Shown one piece after another: positions 35,085-43,291 of a stretch of DNA of 64,000 nt. A model generated the notes under the pieces. That model had not been told where the DNA came from. It did no database searches and worked only from the letters and a program-made list of their open reading frames with translations. Within the stretch, counting starts at the first letter, position 1. Every line of letters starts with the position of its first letter. The DNA is from CALKGK01 sp964649515 (GTDB taxonomy: Bacteria > Bacteroidota > Bacteroidia > Flavobacteriales_D > Sanyastnellaceae). The stretch lies in NCBI GenBank assembly GCA_964649515.1, contig CAZYPV010000004.1:1-64000 (forward strand). Direction: 5' to 3'. Both the position numbers and the translations under genes were made by a program.

Positions 35085-36572
35085 ATGGCTCACAAAGTTC
35101 TCGTTATTGGATCTGGATTCGCTGGTTTAGCGGCCGCCACAGAAATGGCTCATCTGGGCCATGAAGTCCACGTTTTTGAAAAAAATGCCGACCTCGGTGG
35201 TCGAGCGAGAAAATTCGAAGTAGACGGTTTCGTGTTTGACATGGGTCCAAGCTGGTATTGGATGCCAGATGTTTTTGATAACTTCTTTGAGCGCTACGGC
35301 AAAAAAGTATCTGATTACTACGAACTCCAACGTCTAGACCCTTCTTACAGAGTCTATTTTGAAGATGGACCAATGGACATTCACGCGTCATTGGAAGAAT
35401 TGAAGAAATCGTTCGAAGCTTTGGAACCCGGATCTGCAGCGTTGTTTCAGAAATTTCTTGATGAGGGGCAGATCAAATACGAAATTGGGATGAACAAATT
35501 CGTTCAGAAACCTTCTCATTCCATTCTTGAGTTTGCAGAACTCTCCATCGCTAAAGATGCCATCAAACTTCACATTTTAAAGTCGTTCAAAGCTTACGTT
35601 GCGAAGTACTTCAAGCACGACAAAATCCGACAACTGCTCGAATTCCCTGTATTGTTTCTAGGAGCTAAGCCAGAAAAAACCCCGGCCATGTATAGTCTCA
35701 TGAATTATGCAGACACCGTGTTGGGAACCTGGTACCCCATGGGTGGAATGCATGAAATCGTGAAAGGAATGGTGAGTTTGGCCAAAGAAAAAGGCGTTCA
35801 TTTTCACGCAGGCTCTCAAGTAGAGCAAGTGGTGGTTGAAAACAAAGAAGTGGTTGGCTTGGTAGTGAACGGAGAACGCATCAATGGAGATACCGTGATT
35901 GCAGGAGCCGATTACCATCACGTTGAACAAAAATTACTCGCCCCGGAATACCGCATGTACGATGAAGCTTATTGGGATAAAAGAACCATGTCGCCTTCCT
36001 CGATTCTTTATTACCTCGGGGTGAAGCGCAAAGTGAGTGGTTTACTTCACCATAACCTGTTTTTCGATACCGACTTCGGGAAGCATTCGGAAGAAATTTA
36101 CGACCGACAACAGTGGCCTGAAGACCCCTTGTTCTATGTCTGCGCACCATCGAAAACCGACCCAAGCGTAGCTCCAGAGAGCATGGAGAACATCTTCATC
36201 CTCATCCCCGTAGCACCTGATTTGGCCGAGGAGGAAAACACCCGTTCTCACTACCTCAAGCTGGTATTGGACCGTTTGGAAGCACACACAGGAGAGCGCA
36301 TCCATGACGACATTGTTTTTGAGCGCAGCTTTGCTCATTTTGAATTTAAGCAAGAGTACAACTCCTACAAAGGGAACGCTTATGGATTAGCGAACACCTT
36401 GGAACAAACCGCTTTTTTGAAACCCAAATTGAAAAGCAAGAAGGTCTCCGGATTGTATTTCGCCGGGCAATTGACCACCCCCGGACCCGGCGTTCCTCCG
36501 AGCATCATCTCCGGTGTTGTTGCAGCAGAGGAAGCCCACAAATATTTACAAAAACGCACCCTTGCCCTTTAA
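35085..36572 (+). CDS. crtI: Phytoene desaturase CrtI
   Basis: FAD-dependent desaturase converting phytoene to lycopene. It has 495 residues. The dinucleotide-binding motif VIGSGFAGLAAATEMAHLGH is followed by EKNADLGGRARKF. The C-terminal signature GLYFAGQLTTPGPGVPPSI is the carotenoid-desaturase type. It is the first gene of an eight-gene operon, with crtB 12 bases downstream. I see no clear TAnnTTTG box in the 100 bases upstream. A paralogue, the crtD-like gene at 38413, lies in the same operon. Confidence 0.95.
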   Translation: MAHKVLVIGSGFAGLAAATEMAHLGHEVHVFEKNADLGGRARKFEVDGFVFDMGPSWYWMPDVFDNFFERYGKKVSDYYELQRLDPSYRVYFEDGPMDIHASLEELKKSFEALEPGSAALFQKFLDEGQIKYEIGMNKFVQKPSHSILEFAELSIAKDAIKLHILKSFKAYVAKYFKHDKIRQLLEFPVLFLGAKPEKTPAMYSLMNYADTVLGTWYPMGGMHEIVKGMVSLAKEKGVHFHAGSQVEQVVVENKEVVGLVVNGERINGDTVIAGADYHHVEQKLLAPEYRMYDEAYWDKRTMSPSSILYYLGVKRKVSGLLHHNLFFDTDFGKHSEEIYDRQQWPEDPLFYVCAPSKTDPSVAPESMENIFILIPVAPDLAEEENTRSHYLKLVLDRLEAHTGERIHDDIVFERSFAHFEFKQEYNSYKGNAYGLANTLEQTAFLKPKLKSKKVSGLYFAGQLTTPGPGVPPSIISGVVAAEEAHKYLQKRTLAL

Positions 36573-36584
36573 TCGCATACGACC

Positions 36585-37421
36585 ATGAAAGCTCTTTTTG
36601 ACGAAGTTTCTGCCCAGTGCAGCGTGTTAACGACCAAATCGTACAGCACCAGCTTTTCTTTAGGCATCAAGTTTCTCGACAAAAAACTACAAGACCCCAT
36701 TTACTCGCTTTATGGTTTTGTGCGATTTGCCGATGAAATTGTGGACACCTTTCATGATTACAACAAGAGGGAGCTCTTTGATCGCTTTAAGGAAGATACT
36801 TATCATGCCATTGAACACAAAATTAGCTTGAACCCCATTTTGAACAGCTTTCAAGCCGTTTATCATAAGTACAATATCGACATTGAACATGTGAACACCT
36901 TCTTGAAATCCATGGAAATGGATTTGAATGAAAAGGAGTATGACCGCGAAGGGTTTGAGGAATATGTACTTGGATCGGCCGAAGTGGTGGGCTTGATGTG
37001 TTTGCAAGTGTTTGTTAATGGAGACAAGGAGCAGTACGACCTACTCTATCCTCAAGCACGAAGATTGGGAGCAGCCTTCCAAAAAATCAACTTTTTGCGC
37101 GACCTCCATGCCGATTTTAAAGAATTGGGCAGAGCTTATTTTCCCGGTTTGGATGTGGAACATTTTGATGAGAACACCAAAAAAGTCATCGAAGCCGAAA
37201 TTGAAGCAGATTTCGCAGAAGCGTATAAGGGAATATTGAAACTTCCGAAAGAAGCGCGCTTTGGAGTGTATGTTGCCTATGTGTACTACTTCCGCCTCTT
37301 CAAGAAAATTCAGCAAACCCCTAGCAGTCAAGTATTGCAGGAGCGCATCCGCATCCCCAACCAGAAAAAATTAGTGCTTTTTGTTGGGTCTTACCTGAAG
37401 CACAGCCTAAACATTTTGTAG
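36585..37421 (+). CDS. crtB: Phytoene synthase CrtB
   Basis: Condenses two geranylgeranyl diphosphates to phytoene. It has 278 residues, near the usual length. The first aspartate-rich motif is DEIVD at 50-54 and the second DLHAD at 173-177 (within NFLRDLHADFKELGRAYFP). It requires GGPP from a crtE gene that is not in this window. One base separates its stop from the next gene. Confidence 0.95.
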   Translation: MKALFDEVSAQCSVLTTKSYSTSFSLGIKFLDKKLQDPIYSLYGFVRFADEIVDTFHDYNKRELFDRFKEDTYHAIEHKISLNPILNSFQAVYHKYNIDIEHVNTFLKSMEMDLNEKEYDREGFEEYVLGSAEVVGLMCLQVFVNGDKEQYDLLYPQARRLGAAFQKINFLRDLHADFKELGRAYFPGLDVEHFDENTKKVIEAEIEADFAEAYKGILKLPKEARFGVYVAYVYYFRLFKKIQQTPSSQVLQERIRIPNQKKLVLFVGSYLKHSLNIL

Positions 37422-37422
37422 C

Positions 37423-37893
37423 ATGCTTCGGAGTACGATCATCCTCCTTCTTTTGTTCTGGAGCAGTATTTCCTCAGCGCAAAAAAACCCTTACCGTCCA
37501 TTCTATTTGGTGGAATTGGACAAGGAAAAATGCACTCAACTTTTTGAACTCACCAAGGAGAAGAGCACACCATTAATGAAGGCTTACCACGGCGCTGCTT
37601 TGGCCATGCTTGCCGACTTTGGTTTCAACATTTCTAAAAAATTGGAGCAGTTCAACACTGGAAAAGACCTGATTGCCGAAGCCATTGCTGAAGACCCGAA
37701 CAACGCAGAAATCCGACTTATTCGATTTAGCATTCAACACGAAGCACCTGGATTTCTGGGCTACGACTGTTGTATTGATGAAGATTTGGCTCTGCTCAAG
37801 GAAGCACTCAACAAACGCTGGCTCGACGATGATCCCGATTACAAAACAAAACTTCTCGCCTTCTTTGAAGCACGAGATATTCAAATAAATTAA
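37423..37893 (+). CDS. Unknown secreted protein inside the carotenoid operon
   Basis: A 156-residue protein with a clear signal peptide (LRSTIILLLLFWSSISSAQ) and a mature part rich in charged helices. Features: the helical TKEKSTPLMKAYHGAALAMLADFGF segment, DLIAEAIAEDPNNAEIRLIRF resembling a TPR-like helix pair, and GYDCCIDEDLALLKEAL with paired cysteines. I do not recognise a named family. It lies one base after crtB and 4 bases before idi, so it is translated with the pathway, yet its product should be in the periplasm. No role is assigned. Confidence 0.8.
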   Translation: MLRSTIILLLLFWSSISSAQKNPYRPFYLVELDKEKCTQLFELTKEKSTPLMKAYHGAALAMLADFGFNISKKLEQFNTGKDLIAEAIAEDPNNAEIRLIRFSIQHEAPGFLGYDCCIDEDLALLKEALNKRWLDDDPDYKTKLLAFFEARDIQIN

Positions 37894-37897
37894 GGCC

Positions 37898-38416
37898 ATG
37901 GAAGAAGTCATTTTGGTTGATGAAAACGACACCATTCTAGGAAGTATTGAGAAGATGGAAGCCCATGAAAAAGGACTCCTGCACCGTGCTTTTTCCATTT
38001 TCATCTTCAATTCAAGAGGTGAAGTACTCCTCCACCAACGCGCTTTTGAAAAATACCATAGTGGAGGCCTTTGGACCAACACCTGCTGTAGTCACCCAAG
38101 AATGAACGAAAGCTTGAGTGAAGCCACAAAACGCCGTTTGGACGAAGAAATGGGCTTGGAGTGTGAGATGGATAAAGTGTTTGATTTCATTTACAAAGCC
38201 GATCTCGACCAAGGACTCACCGAACACGAGTTTGACCATGTGTTTGTAGGGATTAGCGATCAAAGTCCCAAACCCAACCCGGAAGAAGTAGTCCATTATA
38301 AGTACCTGAGTTTGGAGCAAATCGACCAAGAGCTTCAGGATCATCCGGAGCAATATACCGAGTGGTTCAAAATCTGCTATCCACGAGTAGCACAATTGAT
38401 TCGGGAACAACATTGA
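37898..38416 (+). CDS. idi: Isopentenyl-diphosphate delta-isomerase, type I
   Basis: Interconverts IPP and DMAPP, feeding isoprenoid synthesis. It has 172 residues with the Nudix fold of type I enzymes: the catalytic Cys in WTNTCCSHPR (C63/C64) and the catalytic Glu in LTEHEFDHVF, with EATKRRLDEEMGLE as the Nudix-like helix. The MEP pathway enzyme IspH is also in the window (45607), so Idi is not essential for making both isomers. Its placement suggests it boosts precursor balance for carotenoids. Its stop overlaps the next start (TTGA). Confidence 0.94.
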   Translation: MEEVILVDENDTILGSIEKMEAHEKGLLHRAFSIFIFNSRGEVLLHQRAFEKYHSGGLWTNTCCSHPRMNESLSEATKRRLDEEMGLECEMDKVFDFIYKADLDQGLTEHEFDHVFVGISDQSPKPNPEEVVHYKYLSLEQIDQELQDHPEQYTEWFKICYPRVAQLIREQH

Positions 38417-39876
38417 AAACAGCAAGCATCATTGGAGCAGGCATCGGAGGCATCGCTACCGCCATTCGTTTGCAAATCAAAGGACATCAAGTCGATGTTT
38501 ATGAAGCAGCGAGCGAAGGTGGAGGGAAACTGCGCGACTTCGTCATTGACGGCTACCGATTTGATGCAGGACCTTCCCTCTTCACTCTTCCCAACCTTGT
38601 TGAAGAACTGTTTCAGCTTGCAGGCAAAGACCCTAAGGCGTATTTTGATTATGAAAAGTTAGACCGTTCTTGCCACTACTTTTGGGACGACGGCACTCAG
38701 CTTTGTGCATGGGCCGATACGGCAAAATTTGAAAAAGAAGTGAGTGAGCAGCTTCAAGTTCCGCCAAAAACCCTGAGGAAGAAATTAAAGCACAGCGCAT
38801 TTCAATACGACACCCTCTCCGAATTGTTCATGCATCGTTCTCTGCACAAATGGCGCACCTTCAGCAACCTCAAAACCCTAAAAGCACTCCTTCGAATGCC
38901 TGTTTTGGGCTTAACGAGCAGCATGAATAAGGCCAATGAGAAGCTGAAGAACGATAAACTCATACAGCTCTTCAATCGTTATGCCACCTACAACGGCTCC
39001 AACCCATACAAAGCTCCCGCTGTATTGAACATGATCCCACATTTGGAACATGGAATTGGTACTTTCTTCCCCAAAAAAGGAATGGTAGATATTCGCAACG
39101 CTTTGCTTGAACTGGCAAAAGAACTTGGCGTGCGCTTTCATTATGACTCCAAAGTTGAGCTCATCCTCCACAAGAACGGAACTGCAAAAGGGATCCAAAG
39201 CAAAGGGAAATCCATTTGGTCTGATCTTGTAGTGAGCAATGCAGACATTCACCCAACGTATCACCATTTACTGAAAGACCTCACACTGCCTGTAAAACAA
39301 CTCGAACAAGAACGATCGAGCAGCGCATTGATTTTTTACTGGGGAATAGCCACAAGTTTTGATCAACTTCACTTGCACAACATCTTTTTCTCCAACGACT
39401 ATAAAGGTGAATTTGAGGCCCTTTTTGAACACAAATCGCTTCACCCAGACCCCACAGTTTATGTGAACATCACCTCAAAATGCAAACGAGACGATGCTCC
39501 GGATGGGTGTGAAAATTGGTTCGTGATGATCAATGCTCCCTCACGAGAGGGCGGACTCACTAGCGACGAAATTGCTCAAGTGAAGGAACAAATTCTTCGC
39601 AAATTAGAACACAACTTAAAGACCGATTTGCGCTCCAAAATCAGATGTGAGGAAGTGCTAACTCCCAGCTTGATTCAAAGCAAGACCTCGAGTTACCTCG
39701 GTGCGCTTTACGGCACCAGCAGCAACAACAGCATGAGCGCATTTTTAAGGCATCCGAACTTTTCAAAAAGCCTAAAAAACCTCTACTTTACAGGCGGAAG
39801 TGTGCACCCAGGAGGAGGAATCCCCTTGTGTTTGCTTTCCGCCAAAATCATAGATGAACTCGTAGAAGATGCTTAA
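38413..39876 (+). CDS. crtD: CrtD-like carotenoid 3,4-desaturase
   Basis: A CrtI-family FAD enzyme of 487 residues. N-terminal SIIGAGIGGIATAIRLQIKGH and the C-terminal NLYFTGGSVHPGGGIPLCLL, which is the HPGGGIP variant seen in hydroxycarotenoid desaturases. In saproxanthin/myxol producers CrtD introduces a 3,4 double bond into 1'-hydroxylated carotenoids. I chose TTG 38413, which forms a TTGA overlap with the idi stop, like the ATGA couplings further along; an ATG 51 bases upstream (38362) lies inside idi and would add residues the family lacks. Confidence 0.86.
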   Translation: MKTASIIGAGIGGIATAIRLQIKGHQVDVYEAASEGGGKLRDFVIDGYRFDAGPSLFTLPNLVEELFQLAGKDPKAYFDYEKLDRSCHYFWDDGTQLCAWADTAKFEKEVSEQLQVPPKTLRKKLKHSAFQYDTLSELFMHRSLHKWRTFSNLKTLKALLRMPVLGLTSSMNKANEKLKNDKLIQLFNRYATYNGSNPYKAPAVLNMIPHLEHGIGTFFPKKGMVDIRNALLELAKELGVRFHYDSKVELILHKNGTAKGIQSKGKSIWSDLVVSNADIHPTYHHLLKDLTLPVKQLEQERSSSALIFYWGIATSFDQLHLHNIFFSNDYKGEFEALFEHKSLHPDPTVYVNITSKCKRDDAPDGCENWFVMINAPSREGGLTSDEIAQVKEQILRKLEHNLKTDLRSKIRCEEVLTPSLIQSKTSSYLGALYGTSSNNSMSAFLRHPNFSKSLKNLYFTGGSVHPGGGIPLCLLSAKIIDELVEDA

Positions 39877-40504
39877 ACTCCCTCCCCTTTCGTCTAGCAA
39901 AACATCCATTGCGGTTTTACTCATTCTTCATGGAGTAGGTGTTCTTGGCATGATTAGTCCGTGGAGTGAATCTTTTCGAATGCTCACTCCACTCAACCTG
40001 ATTTTGAGCTTGTTCTTTCTTTATCGACATTACCCCAAGGAAGTGTATCTCCCAAGTCTCATCATTGTTTCATTCGCTTGGCTGGCTGAGTTTATTGGCG
40101 TTCACACCGGGTGGCCTTTTGGTGATTATTTCTATGGGCCTACTTTAGGTCCGGGCATTGCAGAAATCCCCCTCATCATTGGAGTCAATTGGCTAGTACT
40201 CCTTTCTGGAATGCATCACTGGAGCCTTCGCCTAAAGCTGAAGCCCTTTCAAGGGGCACTTTTTTCTGCATTTGGAATGACGTTTTTGGATTTTTTCATC
40301 GAACCGGTGGCCATTCATTTGGATTTCTGGACCTGGCTGGATGTGGAAGTACCACTGCAAAACTATCTCGGGTGGTTTGTATTGGCCTTCATCCTTGCAT
40401 TTGCATTGAGAAAAATTCTTCAAGATCGAACGAATCACGTGGCAGGAGTGTTCTTCTTTATACAATTTGTTTTCTTTGTTTTATTGAATCTCTTTTTGAA
40501 ATGA
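39869..40504 (+). CDS. cruF: CruF-like carotenoid 1',2'-hydratase
   Basis: A 211-residue integral membrane protein of the DUF422/CruF family with about six or seven helices. Conserved core GWPFGDYFYG at 81-90, then PLIIGVNWLVLL and the later TFLDFFIEPVA. CruF hydrates the psi-end of a monocyclic or acyclic carotenoid to a 1'-hydroxyl, the step before CrtD. The start overlaps crtD by 8 bases and the stop overlaps crtZ (ATGA). Confidence 0.87.
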   Translation: MLKLPPLSSSKTSIAVLLILHGVGVLGMISPWSESFRMLTPLNLILSLFFLYRHYPKEVYLPSLIIVSFAWLAEFIGVHTGWPFGDYFYGPTLGPGIAEIPLIIGVNWLVLLSGMHHWSLRLKLKPFQGALFSAFGMTFLDFFIEPVAIHLDFWTWLDVEVPLQNYLGWFVLAFILAFALRKILQDRTNHVAGVFFFIQFVFFVLLNLFLK

Positions 40505-40977
40505 TCCTAAACATTCTCGTACTTCTCACTACTTTCTGCTTTATGGAATTTATGGCGTGGTTTGCGCATAAATACATCATGCACGGACTAATGTGGTATT
40601 TCCATGCGGATCATCACGTTCACGAACCTGGATTTTTCGAAAGAAACGACATCTTCTTTCTCATTTTTGCTGTTCCTTCATTTTTATGTATTTACACAGG
40701 GCTCAATGCAGGTGGTGACTTCCGAGTTTGGATCGGAGCTGGAATTGCCCTTTATGGATTGTGCTACTTTCTAGTGCATGACGTCTTCATTCACCAACGC
40801 TTTTCATGGTTCAAAAGAAGTGAACACCCCTATTTTATGGCCATTCGAAAAGCGCACAAGGTACACCACAAGCATCTTGGAAAGGAAGATGGGGAATGTT
40901 TCGGTATGCTTTTCGTTCCTCCTAAATACTATCGAGAAGCCAAAAAAGCAGCCCAGATGAAACGCAGCAAAGCATGA
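40501..40977 (+). CDS. crtZ: Beta-carotene hydroxylase CrtZ
   Basis: Di-iron membrane hydroxylase placing a 3-hydroxyl on the beta-ionone ring. It has 158 residues, the typical CrtZ size, with all histidine boxes: HKYIMHG (H23, H28), HADHHVHE (H35-H41), HDVFIHQR and HKVHHKH. It is coupled by ATGA overlaps at both ends. Start ATG 40501 was chosen over an upstream in-frame start inside cruF. Confidence 0.95.
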   Translation: MILNILVLLTTFCFMEFMAWFAHKYIMHGLMWYFHADHHVHEPGFFERNDIFFLIFAVPSFLCIYTGLNAGGDFRVWIGAGIALYGLCYFLVHDVFIHQRFSWFKRSEHPYFMAIRKAHKVHHKHLGKEDGECFGMLFVPPKYYREAKKAAQMKRSKA

Positions 40978-41735
40978 GCCAGAGCTACCTTTACCTTGGG
41001 GTAAATGCCTTTTGTTTGTTCGGGCCGCTCATCTTGAGTTTCGACAAAAAAGTAGCTTTCTACAAAACGTGGAAGGCCTTTATACCTGCCTGCTTACTGA
41101 CCCTCTTGGTTTTCATTCTCTGGGACATTGCTTTCACCAAAATGGGAGTTTGGGGCTTCAATCCGAGCTACTTGATAGGAATAGATATCGTTAATTTGCC
41201 TCTAGAGGAATGGTTATTTTTCATCACCATCCCTTATGCATGTGTTTTCACGTATGAAGTCTTCAAAGTGCGACTTCCAAAGTTCCGTTTGAGTTCAATT
41301 TGGACCAAAAAAGTGGTTTTGATGATCATCCTCTTCTCCCTCATCATGATTGTTGGGAATCCTGAAAAACGATACACCAGTTCTGCCTTTCTTTTTCTCC
41401 TCCTACTCACCTTAAAGCACCGTTTTCTCTTCAAAAAAGAGTACCTCGCCCATTTTTATCCGGCTTATTTGGTGCTGTTGATTCCCTTCATCATCGCCAA
41501 TGGAGTATTAACGGGTATTGAATTTTGGAAATACCCTGTCGTTTTCACTGATTTGGCTTCTCTCAAGGATCAAATTGTGTGGTACGACAATAACGAAAAC
41601 ATTGCTGTAAGAATCTTCTCCGTGCCTTTTGAAGACATCTGGTACGGTATGGGACTGATATTGATGAACGTTACACTCTATGAGCATTTTCGGGGAGGAA
41701 AAGGAAAGATCAGTCTCAGAAGAAATAAGGCTTAA
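40974..41735 (+). CDS. crtY: Lycopene beta-cyclase, fused CrtYc-CrtYd type
   Basis: A 253-residue membrane protein holding two lycopene-cyclase domain repeats, like heterodimeric CrtYc/CrtYd fused into one chain. The first repeat has LPLEEWLFF at 75-83 and the second PFEDIWYGM near 217. It forms the beta-ring and is the last gene of the operon, overlapping crtZ by 4 bases and converging on a rhomboid gene with a 4-base overlap. Confidence 0.93.
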   Translation: MSQSYLYLGVNAFCLFGPLILSFDKKVAFYKTWKAFIPACLLTLLVFILWDIAFTKMGVWGFNPSYLIGIDIVNLPLEEWLFFITIPYACVFTYEVFKVRLPKFRLSSIWTKKVVLMIILFSLIMIVGNPEKRYTSSAFLFLLLLTLKHRFLFKKEYLAHFYPAYLVLLIPFIIANGVLTGIEFWKYPVVFTDLASLKDQIVWYDNNENIAVRIFSVPFEDIWYGMGLILMNVTLYEHFRGGKGKISLRRNKA

Positions 41736-42610
41736 AAGTCCTTACCGAATTTCCCCAAAAAGTTTTTTTCGTCCTTGCTCAAAGCATCATATCCTCCTTT
41801 TGAAATCTTGTCGAGAATACGATCCAATTTCTTTTGTCGCTGAACCTTTTCCTTGTTGAACTCTTCATCCGTTTTATAGGCTTTTGAAGGAGACTTCACC
41901 ACACGCATGTGACTCCGCTTTTTGAAAAGGTCTACAATGCGATCCAAAAGTTTCTCAAACCAAGCTCCAATGTCTCGGCCCTTCTGCATTTGCGTCATCA
42001 ACAAAAAACCAAAAAGTGCTCCTCCTAAATGACCGAGGTGTCCGCCAGAATTAGCTCCACCTAAGCTGATGTAATCCACCAGCACATAGAACAGTGCAAG
42101 GTATTTCAGCTTAACGGGTCCGATCAGTATCAAGCGAATTTGTTCATTGGGGAAATAGGTTGCATAGGCCACAAAAACCGCCATCACCGCAGCACTAGCT
42201 CCTTCGGCCGTGCCCATCATTCTCCATTCCGGAAGGAGGTGTGCCATCACGAAATAAACGAAAAAGCCACTCAAGCCCCCAAGCAAATACGTACTGAGCA
42301 ACTTACGTGCACCAAACCTCGATTCAAACATCCCACCCAAAAAATAGAGGAACACCATGTTGAATAAGATGTGGAACAAGCCCGTGTGCATGAACATGTG
42401 GGTGAAAACACTCCAAGGGCGGTAGATGAGCTGAGAAGCATCCGCCGTTGTTTTGAGGGTCATTCCTGTATCATACAGGTAACTTCCCCGCTCAAGAAAA
42501 AAGAGCTTAATGGTAAAAACCAAAAGAAACACACCTGCATTGATATAGATGAGTTTCTGAAACATTTTGGCCGCATCGTATTTGGCCTTGAGATCTTGAA
42601 ATGCACTCAT
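41732..42610 (-). CDS. Rhomboid intramembrane serine protease, downstream copy
   Basis: A 292-residue protein with six or seven membrane helices. The catalytic serine is in EGASAAVMA and the catalytic His in SGGHLGHLGGALFGF; the loop MHTGLFHILFNMVFL holds the conserved HxxxN. A cytosolic, basic C-terminal tail of about 80 residues (RSHMRVVKSPSKAYKT onwards) ends in KNFLGKFGKDF. It begins directly after the stop of the upstream rhomboid gene (no spacer). Substrate is unknown. Confidence 0.92.
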   Translation of the reverse strand: MSAFQDLKAKYDAAKMFQKLIYINAGVFLLVFTIKLFFLERGSYLYDTGMTLKTTADASQLIYRPWSVFTHMFMHTGLFHILFNMVFLYFLGGMFESRFGARKLLSTYLLGGLSGFFVYFVMAHLLPEWRMMGTAEGASAAVMAVFVAYATYFPNEQIRLILIGPVKLKYLALFYVLVDYISLGGANSGGHLGHLGGALFGFLLMTQMQKGRDIGAWFEKLLDRIVDLFKKRSHMRVVKSPSKAYKTDEEFNKEKVQRQKKLDRILDKISKGGYDALSKDEKNFLGKFGKDF

Positions 42611-43291
42611 TTAGTAAAAGTGATTTTTATTCTTTTGCCAACGCTTCAATAAAATAAAACCGAAAAGCATTCCTCCAAGATGGGCAAAGTGCGCAACGTT
42701 GTCGCCCGCGTTGTTCGATAGCCCAGAGTAGAGCTCTATCAAACCATAACCAATCACAAAGTACTTCGCCTTAATGCCCACAGGAAAGAAAATGAGATAC
42801 AGCTTGGTGTTTGGAAAGAGCATTCCAAAAGCAAGGAGCAAACCAAACAAGGCACCAGAGGCTCCTACAACTCCTGAGTAATTGATGTACTGCTGTGCCT
42901 TTACAGGAAGTGCGCTCATTTCAGGAAAAAAGCTTCCGAAACCTTGATACACCTCAAAGCCAAAGATGAACATGTGTAAAAAGAAAGCACCTAAACCGGT
43001 AAAGAAATAATACGTCAGAAATCGTTTTGGCCCCCACAATTTCTCCAAAGTGGTTCCAAATATGAACACCCCAAACATGTTAAAGAAGATGTGCGATATA
43101 CTCCCGTGCATGAACATGTGGGTTACAATTTGCGTGGGGAAGAAAAACTCCGACAAAGGATAGTGTCCGCTCAAATACATCTGAAACTTTCCCGCCAAAT
43201 CCGGATTCATGCCCTGCGCAAGCATGCCGAACACGAAAAGAATCGCATTGATGATGATGATGTTCTTAACTACGGGTGTTAACGGCTGCAT
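42611..43291 (-). CDS. Rhomboid intramembrane serine protease, upstream copy
   Basis: A 226-residue minimal rhomboid: MHGSISHIFFNMFGVFIFG, catalytic serine in GVVGASGALFG and catalytic His in VAHFAHLGGMLFGF. Its last codons are basic (KRWQKNKNHFY). The mutL stop overlaps its start by one base at 43291, and the second rhomboid follows with no gap, so mutL and the rhomboids form one operon. The two rhomboids differ in length and tail. Confidence 0.92.
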   Translation of the reverse strand: MQPLTPVVKNIIIINAILFVFGMLAQGMNPDLAGKFQMYLSGHYPLSEFFFPTQIVTHMFMHGSISHIFFNMFGVFIFGTTLEKLWGPKRFLTYYFFTGLGAFFLHMFIFGFEVYQGFGSFFPEMSALPVKAQQYINYSGVVGASGALFGLLLAFGMLFPNTKLYLIFFPVGIKAKYFVIGYGLIELYSGLSNNAGDNVAHFAHLGGMLFGFILLKRWQKNKNHFY

